Made by a program: the position numbers and the translations under genes. From Maribacter sp. ACAM166 (GTDB lineage Bacteria > Bacteroidota > Bacteroidia > Flavobacteriales > Flavobacteriaceae), in NCBI RefSeq assembly GCF_005771495.1, contig NZ_VAUW01000008.1, positions 85,991-149,990 of the forward strand: a stretch of DNA of 64,000 nt, given 5' to 3'. Positions 17,996 to 26,852 of this stretch are shown here, in pieces (position 1 is the stretch's first letter; each line of letters begins with the position of its first letter). The notes below the pieces were generated by a model, which saw nothing but the letters and a program-made list of their open reading frames with translations, was not told the DNA's origin and did no database searches.

Positions 17996-18553
17996 TTAAT
18001 TTCCTACTACGACTTTTGGATGCCTAATAATACGATCGCCTAACGAAAACCCTTTTTCGATAACGTCAATAATTTTCCCTTTCATTTTCTTATTTGGTGC
18101 AGGTATTTGCGTAATAGCTTCGTGAATTTCTGCATCAAATACATCGCCAGCATTTACCTCCAACATCTGTAGGCCCTTTGATTTTAAGGTCTCCCTCAAT
18201 TTCACATAAATCAATTCTATACCCTTGAACACTTCCTTATCATCTGACTTTGCTAATTCTTTCATCGCTCTTTCAAAATCATCTAAAACAGGTAACAAAG
18301 AAACTATCACCTCTTGACCAGCAGTTTTGAATAATTCCATACGTTCTTTGGACGTACGTCTCTTATAATTCTCAAACTCTGCAAATAATCTTAAAAATTT
18401 ATCTTTCTCCTTAGCCAATTCAACTCTAAGCGTATCTTCTTCCGATAACTCTTCACCTTCATTTTCTTTACCTTGTTCTTGTGCTATTGTCTCGTCCTCT
18501 AAACGCTCATCTTCCATGAATTCACCATCCAACGTGTTTTCTTTATCACTCAT
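17996..18553 (-). CDS. grpE: Nucleotide exchange factor GrpE
   Basis: I use the ATG at 18553 (MSDKENTLDGEF), not the ATG at 18604, since the 17 extra residues are not acidic or GrpE-like. 185 residues: acidic N-terminus, long coiled coil (LAKEKDKFLRLFAEFENYKRRTS) and beta head with GDVFDAEIHEAITQI and GFSLGDRIIRHPKVVV. Releases ADP from DnaK. Operon with dnaJ; dnaK is not in the window. Confidence 0.95.
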   Translation of the reverse strand: MSDKENTLDGEFMEDERLEDETIAQEQGKENEGEELSEEDTLRVELAKEKDKFLRLFAEFENYKRRTSKERMELFKTAGQEVIVSLLPVLDDFERAMKELAKSDDKEVFKGIELIYVKLRETLKSKGLQMLEVNAGDVFDAEIHEAITQIPAPNKKMKGKIIDVIEKGFSLGDRIIRHPKVVVGN

Positions 18554-18644
18554 AATTTGTTGTAATTTAAATCGCTGATTAAAAGCAGGCAAAAGTACTG
18601 CCAATTCTTTAAAAATGTCATAATGTCATATAAGTTTAAAAAAA

Positions 18645-18663
18645 AATCCGCCAAATGCGGATT
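18645..18663 (-). terminator. Rho-independent terminator of the TIGR01777 gene
   Basis: Read leftward: AATCCG-CATTTGG-CGGATT followed by a T run. Confidence 0.75.
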
Positions 18664-18693
18664 CTTATTTAACTATACAGATGCTATTCTATT

Positions 18694-19656
18694 TTAAGAC
18701 ATAAGCTCTTTAGTTATCTTAGTTTTAGAATCAACACATTTATTTTCCTTATTAAATATATCGGCTAAGGCATGACATATATTGGCATATTGAAAAATAT
18801 ACCCCTCCTCTTCAATTTTTTTACTGCTTACCCGCTGACTAGCAAAAAGAATATAGGCCATATCACCAAGAATTGTATGCATTATAAATTTTGGGATATT
18901 TGGTAAGAACAATGGCCTATGCAAATTCTTTGCAATTTCCTTTACCAATTTATTATTAGTTACTGGGTTAGGAGCTACACCATTATATATCCCTTCTAAT
19001 TCATTTGTAATAGCGTAAAGAAAAATACCCGCCAAATCTGAAATATGAATCCAAGATTGCCATTGCTCACCACTGCCAAAAGCAGCACCAACAAAAAACT
19101 TAACAGGCTTAGTCATTTCTGGTAATGCACCACCATCATTTGACATTACTAAACCAATGCGCACCTTAGCAACAGTCAAACCTAAAGGTTTAAATTCATC
19201 TACTTTATTTTCCCAAGACACCACTACTTCACCCAAGAAACTATCGTCCACATTTTTCTCATCCTCAGTGTAATAATCACTCAGTGAATCTGGGTATATC
19301 CCTATTGCCGAAGCAGAAACAATAGAAGTTACTGTATGATTTATGGTATTCTGAAGTGTAATTTTGAGCAACTCCAACGAATTGATTCTACTTCGCAATA
19401 TGACTTTCTTGTAATCTTCCGTCCAACGTTTAGATATACTTGCTCCAGCTAAGTTAATAATAACTGAAACGCCATTTAAGCATTCTTTATCAATCTCTGC
19501 AGTATCAGGATTCCAAAAATAACCTTGGTAATTTGAATCAGAAACTATTTTATTCTTACTAGTTGTCAGGTAATTAACGGTATAACCTTTTTCATGGCAC
19601 TGAGACACCAACTCGCTACCAACTAAACCTGTCGCTCCTGTTATCAATACTTTCAT
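18694..19656 (-). CDS. TIGR01777-family NAD(P)-binding epimerase-like protein
   Basis: 320 residues. The Rossmann start VLITGATGLVGSEL (3-16), the family text INLAGASISKRWTEDYKKVILRSRI (near 90) and VRIGLVMSNDGGALP (near 170) fit the SDR39U1/TIGR01777 group. The C-terminal 35 residues (from about NICHALADIF) are the DUF1731-type tail. Substrate unknown. Confidence 0.88.
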   Translation of the reverse strand: MKVLITGATGLVGSELVSQCHEKGYTVNYLTTSKNKIVSDSNYQGYFWNPDTAEIDKECLNGVSVIINLAGASISKRWTEDYKKVILRSRINSLELLKITLQNTINHTVTSIVSASAIGIYPDSLSDYYTEDEKNVDDSFLGEVVVSWENKVDEFKPLGLTVAKVRIGLVMSNDGGALPEMTKPVKFFVGAAFGSGEQWQSWIHISDLAGIFLYAITNELEGIYNGVAPNPVTNNKLVKEIAKNLHRPLFLPNIPKFIMHTILGDMAYILFASQRVSSKKIEEEGYIFQYANICHALADIFNKENKCVDSKTKITKELMS

Positions 19657-19765
19657 TCTTTAAAGATATTGTTTTTGATGCTCCTTGGTATGTTATTTAA
19701 TTCGGATTTAACATTGTCTTTTAATGCTTTAAGGAATTCAATAGAAAGGATGGAAGGAATTAAAT

Positions 19766-20428
19766 TTATGATTTTTGTGCTCTCAACATTTCTCGCTTAC
19801 CAGGCGGACCAGGCAAACGTTCTACTAAAAACCCAACGGCTAACATTGCACGTCTGACACTGCCTTTTGCTGCATAGGTCACCAAATAAGCTCCAGGCTT
19901 CATAGCTCTAAACATAATTTCAAATATTTCAACCGTCCACAGCTCAGGTTGTACCCGAGCACCAAAAGCATCAAAATAAACAAGATCATATGTGGCTAAT
20001 TCATCGATATCCTTAAAGTTAATTTTTTCTTTTTTAAGTATAAAATCAGCACTAATTTCAATTTCCTCTTGCCATGAAGATGTATGCATTAAATCAAATT
20101 CACTTTTTCGTGAAATTGATTTTAATTCTTCTAAGTAATTTAGCTGGTTCAGTTCTTCGGTTGAAACCGGATACGCCTCTACACCGGCATAAAAAATAGT
20201 AAGATTTCGTTTTTCAGATTCTAATAGCGTTATAAAGGCATTCAAGCCAGTACCAAAACCAATCTCTAAAATACTTAAATCACGGTTTTTAAATAAGTCT
20301 AATCCAGAATATATAAAAACGTGATAGGCTTCTTGAATAGCACCATGCTTTGAATGGTACTGTTCACCCCAATCCTTTATCTGAATGGTTTTTGAACCAT
20401 CTGCTGTCGTAATTATTTCTCTTTTCAA
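19766..20428 (-). CDS. mnmD: tRNA 5-(aminomethyl)-2-thiouridine methyltransferase, stand-alone MnmD
   Basis: 220 residues. SAM-binding motif ILEIGFGTGLNAFIT and the catalytic-loop text DLVYFDAFGARVQPELW match the methyltransferase half of MnmC. The FAD-oxidase half (MnmC1) is absent, so it would only do the last methylation of nm5s2U34 to mnm5s2U34 in tRNA. The start is one base after the stop of the DUF4920 gene, so they share a transcript. Confidence 0.88.
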   Translation of the reverse strand: MKREIITTADGSKTIQIKDWGEQYHSKHGAIQEAYHVFIYSGLDLFKNRDLSILEIGFGTGLNAFITLLESEKRNLTIFYAGVEAYPVSTEELNQLNYLEELKSISRKSEFDLMHTSSWQEEIEISADFILKKEKINFKDIDELATYDLVYFDAFGARVQPELWTVEIFEIMFRAMKPGAYLVTYAAKGSVRRAMLAVGFLVERLPGPPGKREMLRAQKS

Positions 20429-20429
20429 A

Positions 20430-20927
20430 TTAATTTGGAACTAAAACTCCTGAAGCTTCAAAACTAAATGTTCTCTTAGGAGTATTGATTTTAGCTATTT
20501 CATCTGCAGGCTTACCCGCATCTATCGCATAATGTTTTTGATCCTCTACGCTCATTTCTTCTACAAAAGCCAACCCATTCAAAACCAACTCTTTATCAAC
20601 AATATCAAAAGGCATAAAGAATCCATAATCCTTAAAACGGACCATAGCTTGTTTACCTTCAGATAATTCAACCACCATCCAACAGCCTTTTACTTTACAA
20701 ACCTCCTTAACTTTTGATTTAAACTTTACACGTAGGGTGTCACAAACTGCCATAGAAGTATATTTCTGCCAAACTTCCTTTTCCTGATTTAGTTTTTCCA
20801 ACTCGAAGGTTTCACCATAAAAGGCTCCCAACTCAGTATTCTGTGAAGGCAAGATTTGAGATTTTTTTTGGGCTAGGACCGAAAAAAATGCAAATAATAA
20901 GACAAGTAAAATGTTAAATCCTTTCAT
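20430..20927 (-). CDS. DUF4920 exported protein
   Basis: I start it at 20927 (MKGFNILLVLLFAFFSVLAQ), which gives a proper signal peptide; the ATG at 20966 would add 13 unlikely residues. 165 residues. The mature part has a CDTLRVKFKSKVKEVCKVKGCWMVVEL pattern with several cysteines and MVRFKDYGFFMPFDI, typical of the DUF4920 periplasmic family. Upstream gene of mnmD in one transcript. Function unknown. Confidence 0.82.
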   Translation of the reverse strand: MKGFNILLVLLFAFFSVLAQKKSQILPSQNTELGAFYGETFELEKLNQEKEVWQKYTSMAVCDTLRVKFKSKVKEVCKVKGCWMVVELSEGKQAMVRFKDYGFFMPFDIVDKELVLNGLAFVEEMSVEDQKHYAIDAGKPADEIAKINTPKRTFSFEASGVLVPN

Positions 20928-21035
20928 AAATCTTAAAAATGATGAATTAGCCACAAATCTGGTCAATTTTAATCTAAAAAAGAAGGGGTGATTGGGATAT
21001 TTGTTTAATTTTAATCAACTAAAGTTACGTATTTC

Positions 21036-22106
21036 ATGAGCATTGGAACTAAAGATATCATTGTAGAAAAGGTGAAAACTTCTAAAATTGACAAAGTAGA
21101 TTTTGACAATCTAACCTTTGGTTCTGTATTCACAGACCATATGTTAGTTTGTTCATATAAAAACGGTGCATGGGAAACTCCTAAAGTAGTACCATACCAA
21201 CCAATTACGTTGGATCCTTCTTCAAAGATTTTTCACTACGGCCAATCTATATTCGAGGGCATGAAAGCCTATAAAGATGAAAATGGCGAAGTTTTTTTAT
21301 TTAGACCGTTAGAGAATTTTAAACGTCTTAATATTTCAGCGGAAAGAATGTGTATTCCTAATCTTCCGCAAGAATATTTCATGGATGGTTTAACAACACT
21401 TCTTAATCTAGACAAAAAATTCATTCCTACCAAAGAGGGTAGCTCATTATATATTAGACCTTTTATGTTTGCTTCTGGTAATGGATTTCACGCCTCACCA
21501 GCTGATGAATATAAATTCATAATAGCGTGCGCACCTTCTGGCGCATATTTTTCAGGCAAAGTTAAAGTATTGATAGAAGAGAAATACTCAAGGTCAGCGA
21601 ACGGTGGTGTTGGGTTTGCTAAGACTGGTGGTAACTATGCCGGTCAATTTTACCCTACACAATTGGCTGTTAAAAAAGGATACAATCAAGTTATTTGGAC
21701 AGACGATACCAATCATGAATTTATTGAAGAGGCGGGTGCCATGAATATTTTCGTCAGAATTAACAACACTTTATTAACCGGACCAACTAGTGATCGTATT
21801 TTAGACGGTATAACTCGAAAAAGTATTTTAGATATTGCCAAAGACCAAGGTATTAAAACTGAAATTCGAAAAATTACGGTAAAAGAAGTCGTTGAGGCAG
21901 CAAAAGATGGTACTTTAAAAGAAATGTTTGGAGCTGGAACCGCAGCAGTAATTTCGCCAATTTCTAGTTTTGGTTACAGAGATACAGATTACGAATTACC
22001 TGAATTGGAAAATAGTTTTGGCAAAAGATTAAAAAAGATAATAACAGATATACAATACAATAAATCAGAAGACAAGTATGGCTGGCGATTTAAAGTTACA
22101 GAATAA
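21036..22106 (+). CDS. ilvE: Branched-chain amino-acid aminotransferase
   Basis: 356 residues, fold-type IV PLP enzyme of the long (mammalian-like) BCAT class. The segment GFAKTGGNYAGQFYP contains the PLP lysine, and EEAGAMNIFVRIN and LDGITRKSILDIAKDQG are conserved. It transfers amino groups between glutamate and the keto acids of Leu, Ile and Val. The terminator just after its stop has been split by an insertion sequence. Confidence 0.95.
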   Translation: MSIGTKDIIVEKVKTSKIDKVDFDNLTFGSVFTDHMLVCSYKNGAWETPKVVPYQPITLDPSSKIFHYGQSIFEGMKAYKDENGEVFLFRPLENFKRLNISAERMCIPNLPQEYFMDGLTTLLNLDKKFIPTKEGSSLYIRPFMFASGNGFHASPADEYKFIIACAPSGAYFSGKVKVLIEEKYSRSANGGVGFAKTGGNYAGQFYPTQLAVKKGYNQVIWTDDTNHEFIEEAGAMNIFVRINNTLLTGPTSDRILDGITRKSILDIAKDQGIKTEIRKITVKEVVEAAKDGTLKEMFGAGTAAVISPISSFGYRDTDYELPELENSFGKRLKKIITDIQYNKSEDKYGWRFKVTE

Positions 22107-22125
22107 AAAAAAAGGGCCAATTGGC

Positions 22126-23519
22126 AGTCATGGTCGGAATTTCTTCCGACCATTTTTTTTTAAGTTTCAAAATGGTCTAAATTTCCTTCGCATACTACAA
22201 CAATCATAGCAATAGCCAAATTTCTGAGTTCCATTTTAAATCTTCTTTTCGCGGTTTTATATCCTATTTTGTTTGCTTTTTTATAGATTAAGATTAACAT
22301 GGCTACAATCAGGGTCATGTATAGCATAACTTCTATTCCATTTTTATTTAAAGATACCAGATGACTTACATTGAGTTCTTGCTTTATAAAACGAAAAAAC
22401 ACCTCAATATCCCATCTTCTTCTATAGGCTTGTGCAATTTCTTTGGCGGATAGTTCAAAATCATTGGTAATAAGCCAAAATTCCTTGGTATGATCTGTTT
22501 TGGATTTTGCAACAATCAAACGAAAAGGAGTCTCTACCAGTTCTTGCCTGTGATGAATATTACCTTTCTTGTTCTTTATGGCTTTTCCAGTGTAAAGATT
22601 GACCTTACTGTCTTTAATAAGGGTTAGCTCTCCTAGATCCAAGTCTTGATTTTGATTCATCAATGATTGTAATTCCACATGCTTTCGGTTTTCTTTTGCC
22701 CTAACAATAAAAGAAACTGAATCACCACTAAAACTCTTCATTGTCCTTGTAGATTGAAGCCCTCTATCGATCACATAGATATTTTGATGATGTGTTTCTT
22801 GCTTTACATGATTGAGTATAGCCTCTGGTAAAGCGATATCTTCACTAGCATACTTTGGCTTAGTGAACACCTCGGAATGACAGGGCAACAGACCATCAAA
22901 AGCGATACTGTATTTAACGGATTTTTTACCATTTCTATGATCAATGCCTTTTAATAATTTACCAGAAGCCTCACTGACCATAGAACTATCTACATGAACT
23001 AAATGGTGTTCTTCAAGGCCCTTGTTAGGATAAGCATCGTTAAATCGTTGATAAACACATTGGTAAATTTGTTTAAAGTAATCAGAATCAATTTTAGATA
23101 ATCTTTTAGAAATGGAACTTCGTCTTATAGTTTCAGATTTATCCAAATCAAAAAGCGTTTTAAACAAATAATCATTAAAAGTATCTTCTAATGTACGTTG
23201 GCTTAGTTTTTCATTCTCTAAAATACCGTAGAGCAGTAAATAGAACATTTTTTTGCCATGTAGCACCTTTGCGTAGTAATCTACTTTTGTGGTCGATGAT
23301 AGCTTAGATAAAAGAGCTTCGGGAATAACTCCCAATAATTGGCTTACTGAAATTTTGTGATTCTTAAATACTGACATAAAAGGCTAATTATCAGACAATA
23401 AGATACGAAAAATAAATTAGAAAAACAATTCAAACAACTGATAATCAACTGGTTAAATTACAATTATAAATAATTTTTAAACCAAAAAAGTCGGAAGAAA
23501 AAATCTTCCGACCATGACT
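22126..23519 (-). mobile_element. IS4-family insertion sequence inside a shared terminator
   Basis: 1394 bp. The ends are inverted repeats (left AGTCATGGTCGGAA, right its complement), each continuing into a hairpin with a T run (GGTCGGAA/TTCCGACC at the left, GTCGGAAGA/TCTTCCGAC at the right). The element is flanked by the 10-bp duplication GCCAATTGGC at 22116-22125 and 23521-23530, with one extra A at 23520. Without the IS, the flanks join to a GGGCCAATTGGCCC palindrome between A and T runs, a bidirectional terminator for ilvE and the convergent MazG-like gene. Confidence 0.9.
22160..23377 (-). CDS. IS4-family transposase
   Basis: 405 residues, complete. The DDE catalytic residues lie in HVDSSMVSEASG, YVIDRGLQSTRT and the IS4 signature YRRRWDIEVFFRFIK, which has exact Y-(2)-R-(3)-E-(6)-K spacing. 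An N-terminal DUF4372-like region precedes the catalytic domain. No frameshift or stop, so the IS may be active. Confidence 0.95.
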   Translation of the reverse strand: MSVFKNHKISVSQLLGVIPEALLSKLSSTTKVDYYAKVLHGKKMFYLLLYGILENEKLSQRTLEDTFNDYLFKTLFDLDKSETIRRSSISKRLSKIDSDYFKQIYQCVYQRFNDAYPNKGLEEHHLVHVDSSMVSEASGKLLKGIDHRNGKKSVKYSIAFDGLLPCHSEVFTKPKYASEDIALPEAILNHVKQETHHQNIYVIDRGLQSTRTMKSFSGDSVSFIVRAKENRKHVELQSLMNQNQDLDLGELTLIKDSKVNLYTGKAIKNKKGNIHHRQELVETPFRLIVAKSKTDHTKEFWLITNDFELSAKEIAQAYRRRWDIEVFFRFIKQELNVSHLVSLNKNGIEVMLYMTLIVAMLILIYKKANKIGYKTAKRRFKMELRNLAIAMIVVVCEGNLDHFET

Positions 23520-23536
23520 AGCCAATTGGCCCTTTT

Positions 23537-23923
23537 TTAATTTTTAAGAATCGTTTCAATATTCGGTTTAAAATAATTTGGCCCTTTTAACACCTTACCA
23601 TCTTCTCTGAAAATAGGTTTACCGTCTTCCCCTAATTTACTCATATTACTGCACTGTATTTCATTAAACACTTCTTCAATTTTATACTGCATGCCATGTT
23701 CCAAAATAGTGCCACATAATATGTATAACATATCGCCAAGGGCATCTGCTACTTCGACAAGGTCATTATTTTGAGCGGCCTCAAAATACTCGGTATTCTC
23801 CTCATCCATCAGGTTAAATCTCAACATATTCTTCGCAGCCCCTAAATCTGCAACCATCTTCTCCGAAACACCCAAGCCAAATGAATTATGAAATTCTTTG
23901 ACAGCATTGATTTTATTTTTCAT
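23537..23923 (-). CDS. MazG-like nucleoside triphosphate pyrophosphohydrolase
   Basis: Start chosen at 23923 (MKNKINAVKEFHNSFGLG), because the ATG at 23986 would run into the promoter region of the divergent small gene. 128 residues, all-alpha MazG/PRA-PH fold: FNLMDEENTEYFEAA (EExxE-like metal site) and DLVEVADALGDMLYILCGTILEHG (helix with D/E ligands). It probably hydrolyses non-canonical NTPs to NMP and pyrophosphate. Its terminator is separated from the gene by no sequence, but its far half now lies beyond the IS. Confidence 0.85.
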   Translation of the reverse strand: MKNKINAVKEFHNSFGLGVSEKMVADLGAAKNMLRFNLMDEENTEYFEAAQNNDLVEVADALGDMLYILCGTILEHGMQYKIEEVFNEIQCSNMSKLGEDGKPIFREDGKVLKGPNYFKPNIETILKN

Positions 23924-23968
23924 TCGTATTATATCGTTTTCTATTAGCTTTGCGTAAAAATAGGAAAT

Positions 23969-24157
23969 ATGTTCAGCACAGGACAAATAGTTTTTGCAAT
24001 AGGATTCGCAGTGGTTTTTACCATTATTATCATCTTTTCCTATAAAAAGGATTTTAGATTACATCAAAAAAATTACAAAGGAGTTAAGTGGATTGGCTTT
24101 TTCTTTGTGTTATTCATAATTTATCTGCTCTGTATTAAGTTTTTACTTAAGGATTAG
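23969..24157 (+). CDS. Small two-span membrane protein, flavobacterial
   Basis: 62 residues with two hydrophobic helices (about 7-24 and 41-59) separated by a basic loop (YKKDFRLHQKNYKGVKW). The layout and composition look like a conserved flavobacterial small protein. Divergent from the MazG-like gene; function unknown. Confidence 0.7.
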   Translation: MFSTGQIVFAIGFAVVFTIIIIFSYKKDFRLHQKNYKGVKWIGFFFVLFIIYLLCIKFLLKD

Positions 24158-24273
24158 TTAATTTTTTACCTACACCACGAAAATTAATATCTTCACAACA
24201 AAATAGGCTTTTTACTCGTATAATATACCAAATGATGTAATTTTGCGTTATTCTACCATAAGGGTAATTAATT

Positions 24274-24453
24274 ATGATGACATTTCTTTTAATTTTTTTA
24301 GTTTTAGTCGCTGTTAATGTTGCGATGGCAGTTGTTAGTTTATTGAGTGTTTCTCAAAAAGCTAAAACATCATCCCAAAAATCATCCAATCAACCTACTT
24401 CGGTAATCTACCCATTAGATTTACTAACAACTAGCTACAAGAAAGCAGTTTAG
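24274..24453 (+). CDS. Small membrane protein (59 residues)
   Basis: ATG at 24274 to TAG at 24451. One N-terminal hydrophobic helix (FLLIFLVLVAVNVAMAVVSL), then a Ser/Lys-rich linker and a C-terminal block with IYPLDL and SYKKAV. Small flavobacterial proteins with this N-helix and an IYPxD...YKKA tail are, to my memory, common. 18 bases before crcB in the same direction. Confidence 0.6.
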   Translation: MMTFLLIFLVLVAVNVAMAVVSLLSVSQKAKTSSQKSSNQPTSVIYPLDLLTTSYKKAV

Positions 24454-24471
24454 TTTTTACCTTTATAAGGT

Positions 24472-24843
24472 ATGAAACAATTTTTGCTGGTTTTCTTAGG
24501 AGGAGGTTTTGGTAGTATTTTAAGATACTGGATTTCAAAAAACTTAAACTCCTATTACTCAAATTTCTATTTAGGTACATTTTTAGTAAATATAATAGGA
24601 TGCCTACTGATAGGTATACTCATAGGACTAACGCTAAAGTATAATTACCTTACCCAAAATCAGACCCTATTATTGGCTACCGGTTTCTGCGGTGGATTCA
24701 CAACCTTTTCTACATTTGCTTTAGAAAGCAATATTCTATTTAAGGAAACTTCAATACTTCAAACCTCTCTATATATGGGTTTAAGTGTTGGCTTAGGCAT
24801 TCTAGCCATATCAGTAGGTCTTTGGATTTGTAAAATGCTATAG
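24472..24843 (+). CDS. crcB: Fluoride channel CrcB/Fluc
   Basis: 123 residues, four membrane helices. Family motifs are visible: GGGFGSILRYW (9-19), GTFLVNIIGCLLIG (35-48) with the pore Asn, and GFCGGFTTFSTFALE (71-85) with the Phe box. It forms a dual-topology dimer that lets fluoride out of the cell. No fluoride riboswitch is seen upstream. Confidence 0.93.
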   Translation: MKQFLLVFLGGGFGSILRYWISKNLNSYYSNFYLGTFLVNIIGCLLIGILIGLTLKYNYLTQNQTLLLATGFCGGFTTFSTFALESNILFKETSILQTSLYMGLSVGLGILAISVGLWICKML

Positions 24844-25028
24844 ACTTAACATTCACTCTCTACATTTTTATTAATTACTGTTTTTTAGGTATTCCCCGTT
24901 TCATTGCACCATTGTCAGGTAAATTATCTATGTCTTAACGATATCGTCATTAATTGAGCATAATTGCTTTTCTACATTCTTCTTTTATTTAAAATTATAT
25001 AATATAAATACATATACCCTAAATTTTA

Positions 25029-25111
25029 TGGGGTGTAAATTATTATACTCGTAAAAATTATAATTAACACCCAATTAAAAATGGGGTGTTATTACAATTA
25101 ATATATATTTG
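25029..25111 (+). promoter_or_regulatory. Triple GGGGTGTwA motif and promoter upstream of glnK-amt
   Basis: Three copies of a similar motif: TGGGGTGTAAATTATT at 25029-25044, the inverted copy ending TAACACCC at 25072, and ATGGGGTGTTATTAC at 25081. Copies two and three form a perfect 8-bp inverted repeat (TAACACCC at 25065-25072, GGGTGTTA at 25084-25091). Copy three ends just before a TATATTTG element (25104-25111), so it covers the -33 region, which suggests a repressor or activator site. The rest of the 24844-25133 gap shows nothing else. Confidence 0.5.
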
Positions 25112-25133
25112 GCGATATTAAAAACTTAGTCAA

Positions 25134-25472
25134 ATGAAAAAAATCGAGGCAATTATCAGGAAATCCAAGTTTGACGATGTCAAAGAGGCATTGCATCAAA
25201 TAGAGGTTAACTTCTTTAGTTACTGGGACGTAACAGGAGTTGGAAATGAGAAACAAGGTCATGTTTATCGTGGTATTTCATACAGTACTGCAGATATACA
25301 ACGTAGATATTTATCTATTGTAGTATCCGACGACTTTCTAGAAAAAACAGTGACTTCAATTCTTGAGTCTGCTTACTCTGGTAATGTAGGTGATGGTAAA
25401 ATATTTGTATCAGACATACAAGAAGCTTACCGTATTAGAACCAAGGAAAAAGGTTTGTCAGGTATTAACTAA
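25134..25472 (+). CDS. glnK: PII-family nitrogen regulator
   Basis: 112 residues. The PII fold is clear from MKKIEAIIRKSKFDDVKEAL, the T-loop GHVYRGISY (Y50 at the position of the uridylylated tyrosine) and GDGKIFVSDIQEAYRIRT. Placed 30 bases before amt, which is the usual glnK-amt pair: under ammonium sufficiency GlnK binds and closes Amt. The T-loop differs from the E. coli sequence, so modification is uncertain. Confidence 0.93.
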   Translation: MKKIEAIIRKSKFDDVKEALHQIEVNFFSYWDVTGVGNEKQGHVYRGISYSTADIQRRYLSIVVSDDFLEKTVTSILESAYSGNVGDGKIFVSDIQEAYRIRTKEKGLSGIN

Positions 25473-25502
25473 AACGAAAACAGTAACTAAAAACGAAAAG
25501 AA

Positions 25503-26747
25503 ATGGACGCAGGATTATTTACAGCAAATAATGTATGGATGATGTTAGCTACCGCATTGGTATTTTTCATGCATACAGGATTTGCCTTTTTAGAGATTGG
25601 CTTGACCAGACAAAAAAATACAATAAACATATTATTTAAAAACATATTTATCATCACCGGAGGATTACTTCTTTATTATGCATTTGGCTTTAACCTTATG
25701 TATCCAGGTTTTGAAGATGGTGACATGGGAATCTTAAAATTCAGCATGGATAGTTTTGGAATTACTGCTCCTGAAGGAGGAATGACTGCTGAATATGCCG
25801 ATGGTGGCTATACATGGTGGACAGATTTTCTTTTTCAAGGAATGTTCGCCGCAACCGCAGCTACAATCGTATCAGGTGCCGTTGCTGAACGCATTAAAAT
25901 AGGCTCTTTTATGATTTTTACGGTTATCTATGTAGGTCTAGTATATCCTATAGTAGGTGCATGGAAATGGGGTGGTGGATTTTTGGATTCTTGGGGGTTT
26001 TATGATTTTGCAGGCTCTACATTAGTACATTCAGTTGGTGGCTGGGCAGCCTTAGTCGCAATAACCTTATTAGGAGCAAGAATCGGAAAATTCGGAAAAG
26101 ATGGTAAACCAAAGGCAATACCAGGTCATAGCATACCTATGGCAACTGCCGGTGTTTTGATACTATGGTTAGGTTGGTTCGGTTTCAACGGTGGATCGGT
26201 ATTATCTGCAGACCCAGAATTAACTTCATTAGTATTAGTTACTACAAGTTTAGCAGCAGCAGCAGGAGGGTTTGGAGCAATGATTACCTCTACGATACTC
26301 TATAAAAATTTAGACTTAACCATGTTCCTTAACGGTATTCTCGGTGGTTTAGTAGGCATTACTGCCGGTGCAGATTTAATGTCACCAAATGAAGCTGTAG
26401 TAATCGGTTTTCTAGCAGGTATTTTAATTGTTGGAGGTGTTGCCTTAGTTGATAAATTAAAATTAGATGATCCTGTTGGGGCGGTAGCGGTACACTTGAT
26501 ATGTGGTATTTGGGGCACCTTGGCCGTAGGTATTTTCGGAAACTTGGCTAGTGGAGCGCAATTCATAACACAACTTTACGGTGTATTGATTGTAGGTGCG
26601 TTCTGTATCATAACCTCAGGACTACTACTAGGTTTAGTTAAAGCGACTTTAGGTTTAAGAGTTTCTAAGGAAGAAGAAGTAGAAGGCCTAGATATTCATG
26701 AGCACGGAATGGATGCTTACGCCGATTTTAGAATGAATGATCACTAA
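25503..26747 (+). CDS. amt: Ammonium transporter Amt
   Basis: 414 residues, eleven hydrophobic segments. Hallmark texts: FFMHTGFAFLEIGLTRQKN, the pore and Phe gate region with DFAGSTLVHSVGGWAALV (first pore His), and AVHLICGIWGTLAVGIF (second pore His). The C-terminal tail is the regulatory part contacted by GlnK. Followed by a strong terminator before the porin gene. Confidence 0.95.
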   Translation: MDAGLFTANNVWMMLATALVFFMHTGFAFLEIGLTRQKNTINILFKNIFIITGGLLLYYAFGFNLMYPGFEDGDMGILKFSMDSFGITAPEGGMTAEYADGGYTWWTDFLFQGMFAATAATIVSGAVAERIKIGSFMIFTVIYVGLVYPIVGAWKWGGGFLDSWGFYDFAGSTLVHSVGGWAALVAITLLGARIGKFGKDGKPKAIPGHSIPMATAGVLILWLGWFGFNGGSVLSADPELTSLVLVTTSLAAAAGGFGAMITSTILYKNLDLTMFLNGILGGLVGITAGADLMSPNEAVVIGFLAGILIVGGVALVDKLKLDDPVGAVAVHLICGIWGTLAVGIFGNLASGAQFITQLYGVLIVGAFCIITSGLLLGLVKATLGLRVSKEEEVEGLDIHEHGMDAYADFRMNDH

Positions 26748-26757
26748 ATAAAAAAAT

Positions 26758-26783
26758 ACGGAGCGTTTTGCAGAACGCTCCGT
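26758..26783 (+). terminator. Terminator after amt
   Basis: ACGGAGCGTT/AACGCTCCGT perfect 10-bp stem. There is no long T run, so attenuation before the porin gene rather than full termination is possible. Confidence 0.65.
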
Positions 26784-26852
26784 TACATAACCTTTTCAAG
26801 AAATTAATCTTTCAAATTAATCAATCCTGTAGTAGGATTTAAAACAAAATTT

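Noticed and set aside
24454..24471. Fluoride riboswitch before crcB
   Set aside because: Only 18 bases separate crcB from the preceding small gene, and no riboswitch-like fold is visible upstream of that gene either.
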